Shown here: piece after piece, positions 61,684-64,000 of the stretch | How positions within the stretch are numbered: the first letter of the stretch is position 1 | Layout of the letters: every line of letters begins with the position of its first letter | DNA from: an uncultured Lachnospiraceae bacterium | GTDB lineage: Bacteria > Bacillota > Clostridia > Lachnospirales > Lachnospiraceae | Assembly (NCBI GenBank): GCA_947630805.1 | Contig: CANRIV010000007.1 | Coordinates: 1-64,000 of the forward strand | Length of the DNA stretch: 64,000 bases | Direction of reading: 5' to 3' | Notes under the pieces: model-generated | What the model saw: only the letters and a program-made list of their open reading frames with translations | Database searches by the model: none | Told to the model about the DNA's origin: nothing | Program-made: the position numbers and the translations under genes

Positions 61684-63794
61684 TATATTTCTCCTTCCTC
61701 CCGTTTTTTACTGATTACCTGTTTGAGAATGGCTAAAACTTCGCCGACAGACTTATCTTTTACTTGTGCGCCGGCCAGATTCATATGGCCTCCTCCTCCA
61801 AACTCTTCCATGAGAAGCTGCACATTAATCTTATCCAGTGATCTGGCGCTGATATAGACCTGGTCATTATAAGGAGTACACACAAACGACGCCTTGACAT
61901 TTTTAACATTCAAAAGTTCATTTGCAGCCTGCGCTCCCACCACAGTCGGAGAAGATACATTATTTGCCAGACAGACAGAGATTGCAAACTCCTGCATATA
62001 TATTTCTGTATTTTGGATTGCTGTAGCACGCGCTTTATAGTCGTCAATATCATCCCGAAACATTCTGCGTACTTTGGTAATGTCTGCTCCATTCTTTTTA
62101 AGATAAGCAGCAGCTTCAAAAGTACGCACACCGGTACGATTGGTAAAATTGTTTGTATCTACCATGATACCGCCATAAATAGCTTCCGCTTCCAGCTTGG
62201 TCAGCTTAACTGTCTCATTAATATACTGCATAATTTCAACAACCATCTCGCAGGTCGAAGAAGATGACAATTCAATATAGGAAAGTTGTGCATTGTCTAT
62301 GACATCTGTAGTCTGCCTGTGATGGTCAAATACCAGAAGACACTGGGCTCTTCTTACCAGTTCCGGATACTCTGTATAACCCGCTCTGCTGCAGTCTACA
62401 ATAATCAGCGCATCATTTCTCGTGATATCCAGGGTCGCCTGTGGTCCGGTAATAAACATACTTTCATCATAAATATCCATATCTTTAAAGGCTTCCACAA
62501 GAGGAATTACACTGCTGCTTACCTCACCTAAAACGATATGGGCTTCTTTTCCAATCGTCTTGGCAATTCTGTAAAATCCGATGGATGCCCCGAAAGAGTC
62601 ATTGTCTCCAATGTGATGCCCCATAATATAAATCGTCTCTTTGGTCTCAATCAAATCACGAAAGGCTGTCGCCTTGACCCTGGATTTTACTTTTGTATTT
62701 TTTTCTACAGACTTTGACTTTCCGCCATAGTAATATACTTTATTTCCATCTTTGAGCACAGCCTGGTCTCCTCCGCGTCCGAGGGCCATATCAATGGCTG
62801 ATCCGGCCAAATCATAATTTTCTGCCAGTGTACTTCCACCCATACCTACACCAATACTGATGGTAATCGGAAGGCCATTTCCAATATTTACTGTTTTAAC
62901 TTCATCCAGCACCGAGAATTTGTTTGTCTGCATTTTGCTGATATATTTTGTCTTAAAAATAACAAAATATTTATCGTTCTCCAACTTTCTTACAATACCG
63001 TCATATTGAGCAAAATATTTATTTATTTTTCTGTCAATCAACGCTACCAGCAAAGTTCTTCTGGTAGCTTCCACACTCTGCAGCACTTCATCATAATTGT
63101 CAATATATATATGACCTGTAACCAGCCTCTCTTCTCTGTTTTCTTTGGTCAGCTGCCGTATCTTTGTCTCATCGAACATATATACTGAAATAAGGCTTCC
63201 CTCACTGTGTGAGAACTCTGTAATTATACTGTCTTCCGAATTATCTTTCAGTTGGAATATTTTGAGTACTACTCTGTAATCGCCTTTTTCTGTGTGTACA
63301 TGAAATTCACTTCTTCCATTTTCATCCAGTTCCAGATACTCATCCTTAAAATCTTCAAAAATAGAAAAAATCATTTTGTTGCGGAGATTTTTTCCCGGGC
63401 ACAACTCGTCCAGAGCGCTGTTGGTCCAGAGGATCTTTCCCTCCTCCTCTATCAGGCCGTAAGGAATTTCCATTTCATGCAGCATCTGTCGCTGAATCTG
63501 GCTGTATTCGGATCCGAACTCTATCAGTGTTTTTGTGATATTTGGTTTAAATCTCACATATATTACCGCAGTCATTAAAATATGTACAACTTCAGCAAGA
63601 GACATTATAAATCCGGCTTTCACATCTATCACATAGACAATCAGCACTATAATAATCCAGAATATATTAAAATATACAGGCCACTTGATATACTTGCTAA
63701 TGCGTCCCTTTAATTTTGATTTTACTTTGCTTTCCATCACACTCTCCATTCCACCTTTATGAAGGTGGTATAAATTGCTTATAGATTTTTTCAT
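61683..63794 (-). CDS. gdpP: c-di-AMP phosphodiesterase GdpP
   Basis: This gene encodes 703 residues. Two membrane segments near the start (about 40-90), then a PAS-like domain, a degenerate GGDEF domain (about 215-365), and DHH-DHHA1 (about 385-700) with MGHHIGDNDSFGAS, IIVDCSRAGYTEY, VFDHHRQTTDVID and GGGGHMNLAGAQV, the metal and nucleotide motifs. GdpP breaks c-di-AMP and so affects potassium uptake, wall stress and beta-lactam tolerance. The start at 63794 has GGGGGAAAT next to it; in-frame ATGs at 63749 and 63737 are alternatives. It leads the gdpP-rplI-dnaB operon. Confidence 0.95.
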   Translation of the reverse strand: MKKSISNLYHLHKGGMESVMESKVKSKLKGRISKYIKWPVYFNIFWIIIVLIVYVIDVKAGFIMSLAEVVHILMTAVIYVRFKPNITKTLIEFGSEYSQIQRQMLHEMEIPYGLIEEEGKILWTNSALDELCPGKNLRNKMIFSIFEDFKDEYLELDENGRSEFHVHTEKGDYRVVLKIFQLKDNSEDSIITEFSHSEGSLISVYMFDETKIRQLTKENREERLVTGHIYIDNYDEVLQSVEATRRTLLVALIDRKINKYFAQYDGIVRKLENDKYFVIFKTKYISKMQTNKFSVLDEVKTVNIGNGLPITISIGVGMGGSTLAENYDLAGSAIDMALGRGGDQAVLKDGNKVYYYGGKSKSVEKNTKVKSRVKATAFRDLIETKETIYIMGHHIGDNDSFGASIGFYRIAKTIGKEAHIVLGEVSSSVIPLVEAFKDMDIYDESMFITGPQATLDITRNDALIIVDCSRAGYTEYPELVRRAQCLLVFDHHRQTTDVIDNAQLSYIELSSSSTCEMVVEIMQYINETVKLTKLEAEAIYGGIMVDTNNFTNRTGVRTFEAAAYLKKNGADITKVRRMFRDDIDDYKARATAIQNTEIYMQEFAISVCLANNVSSPTVVGAQAANELLNVKNVKASFVCTPYNDQVYISARSLDKINVQLLMEEFGGGGHMNLAGAQVKDKSVGEVLAILKQVISKKREEGEI

Positions 63795-63931
63795 ATTTCC
63801 CCCAATCTAGTATTTTTAAGTATACCATTATTCATGAAATAATAAAAGAAAAAAGTATGAAAGAGGGTAGCGCACTGTTTCTCTTTTTGATATGCTGTAA
63901 ATAAAGAACGTTAGACAGGGAGATATGATAT

Positions 63932-64000
63932 ATGTTTCGGGTTTGGGGAAGAACATTTAAAAACAACAAAATGATACAGAGCACTACAATAGAACTGGAT
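63932..64000 (+). CDS. Partial gene start, hypothetical protein
   Basis: An ATG at 63932, with AGGGAG about 9 nt upstream, opens a frame that runs off the window after 23 codons (MFRVWGRTFKNNKMIQSTTI...). The opening resembles a hypothetical protein family I have seen in Lachnospiraceae that starts MFRLWGK.F, with no known function. It is divergent from gdpP. Confidence 0.6.
   Translation, partial: MFRVWGRTFKNNKMIQSTTIELD

Overview
The window looks like a chromosomal segment of a low-GC, Gram-positive member of the Clostridia, most likely a gut Lachnospiraceae. The reasons are the strong GGAGG ribosome-binding sites, the Spo0A-type regulator, the gdpP-rplI-dnaB gene order, the FtsEX/PG-hydrolase set, paired DegV proteins, an acyl-ACP thioesterase and the TnpW/DUF3847/MobL mobile module. 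I cannot name the species from sequence alone. I found no rRNA, tRNA or CRISPR array.

Region 1 (1-8490) is mobile DNA. It holds a mobilization module: a sigma-like protein, TnpW, a DUF3847 protein, an oriT with an RSF1010/MOBQ-like nic motif, a MobA/MobL relaxase, and two coiled-coil genes that overlap the relaxase tail in another frame. Next come acquired or decaying genes: an acyltransferase joined to a frameshifted cupin remnant, two GNAT acetyltransferases, a truncated secreted-protein start and a DUF6061-like gene. The region ends in the C-terminal stub of a tyrosine integrase beside the 3' end of guaA, a common integration locus.

Region 2 (8493-27115) is core genome, nearly all on the minus strand: guaA; a uvrB-uvrA operon with a LexA-type box just downstream of the uvrB -10; a cation:proton antiporter coupled to a PII-like protein; then a cell-wall block of CtpA protease, LytM/EnvC-like hydrolase activator, FtsX and FtsE. 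It continues with a CdaR-type regulator, an MsmX/UgpC sugar-importer ATPase, a CvfB-like RNA-binding protein, an acyl-ACP thioesterase and an L,D-transpeptidase.

Region 3 (27300-33170) has a plus-strand set (membrane protein, secreted ComEC-like metallo-beta-lactamase-fold protein, Cys-rich small protein) facing two DegV proteins and a flavodiiron protein on the minus strand.

Region 4 (33300-38160) is an AT-rich island and the best candidate for an undescribed system. A strong plus-strand promoter leads into a string of hairpins. It is followed by a tight four-gene operon: an unrecognised 380-residue protein, an HNH nuclease, and two N4-cytosine-type DNA methyltransferases. The second methyltransferase carries an apparent dead methyltransferase copy at its N-terminus. 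The layout suggests a restriction-modification or phage-defence locus.

Region 5 (38178-49715) encodes a huge secreted GH81 beta-1,3-glucanase with six discoidin domains, a BspA-like leucine-rich surface protein, a PurF homologue lacking the catalytic N-terminal cysteine, and an IbrA/IbrB-like PAPS-reductase/ParB pair.

Region 6 (49739-64000) is core again: an RlmD-type rRNA methyltransferase, YhaM-like exoribonuclease, MutS2, an OmpR/HK two-component system, a Spo0A with an atypical receiver divergent from an XRE/S24-like regulator, a 2x[4Fe-4S] ferredoxin, a MerR-family protein, and the gdpP-rplI-dnaB operon. The start of one more plus-strand gene is cut by the window end.
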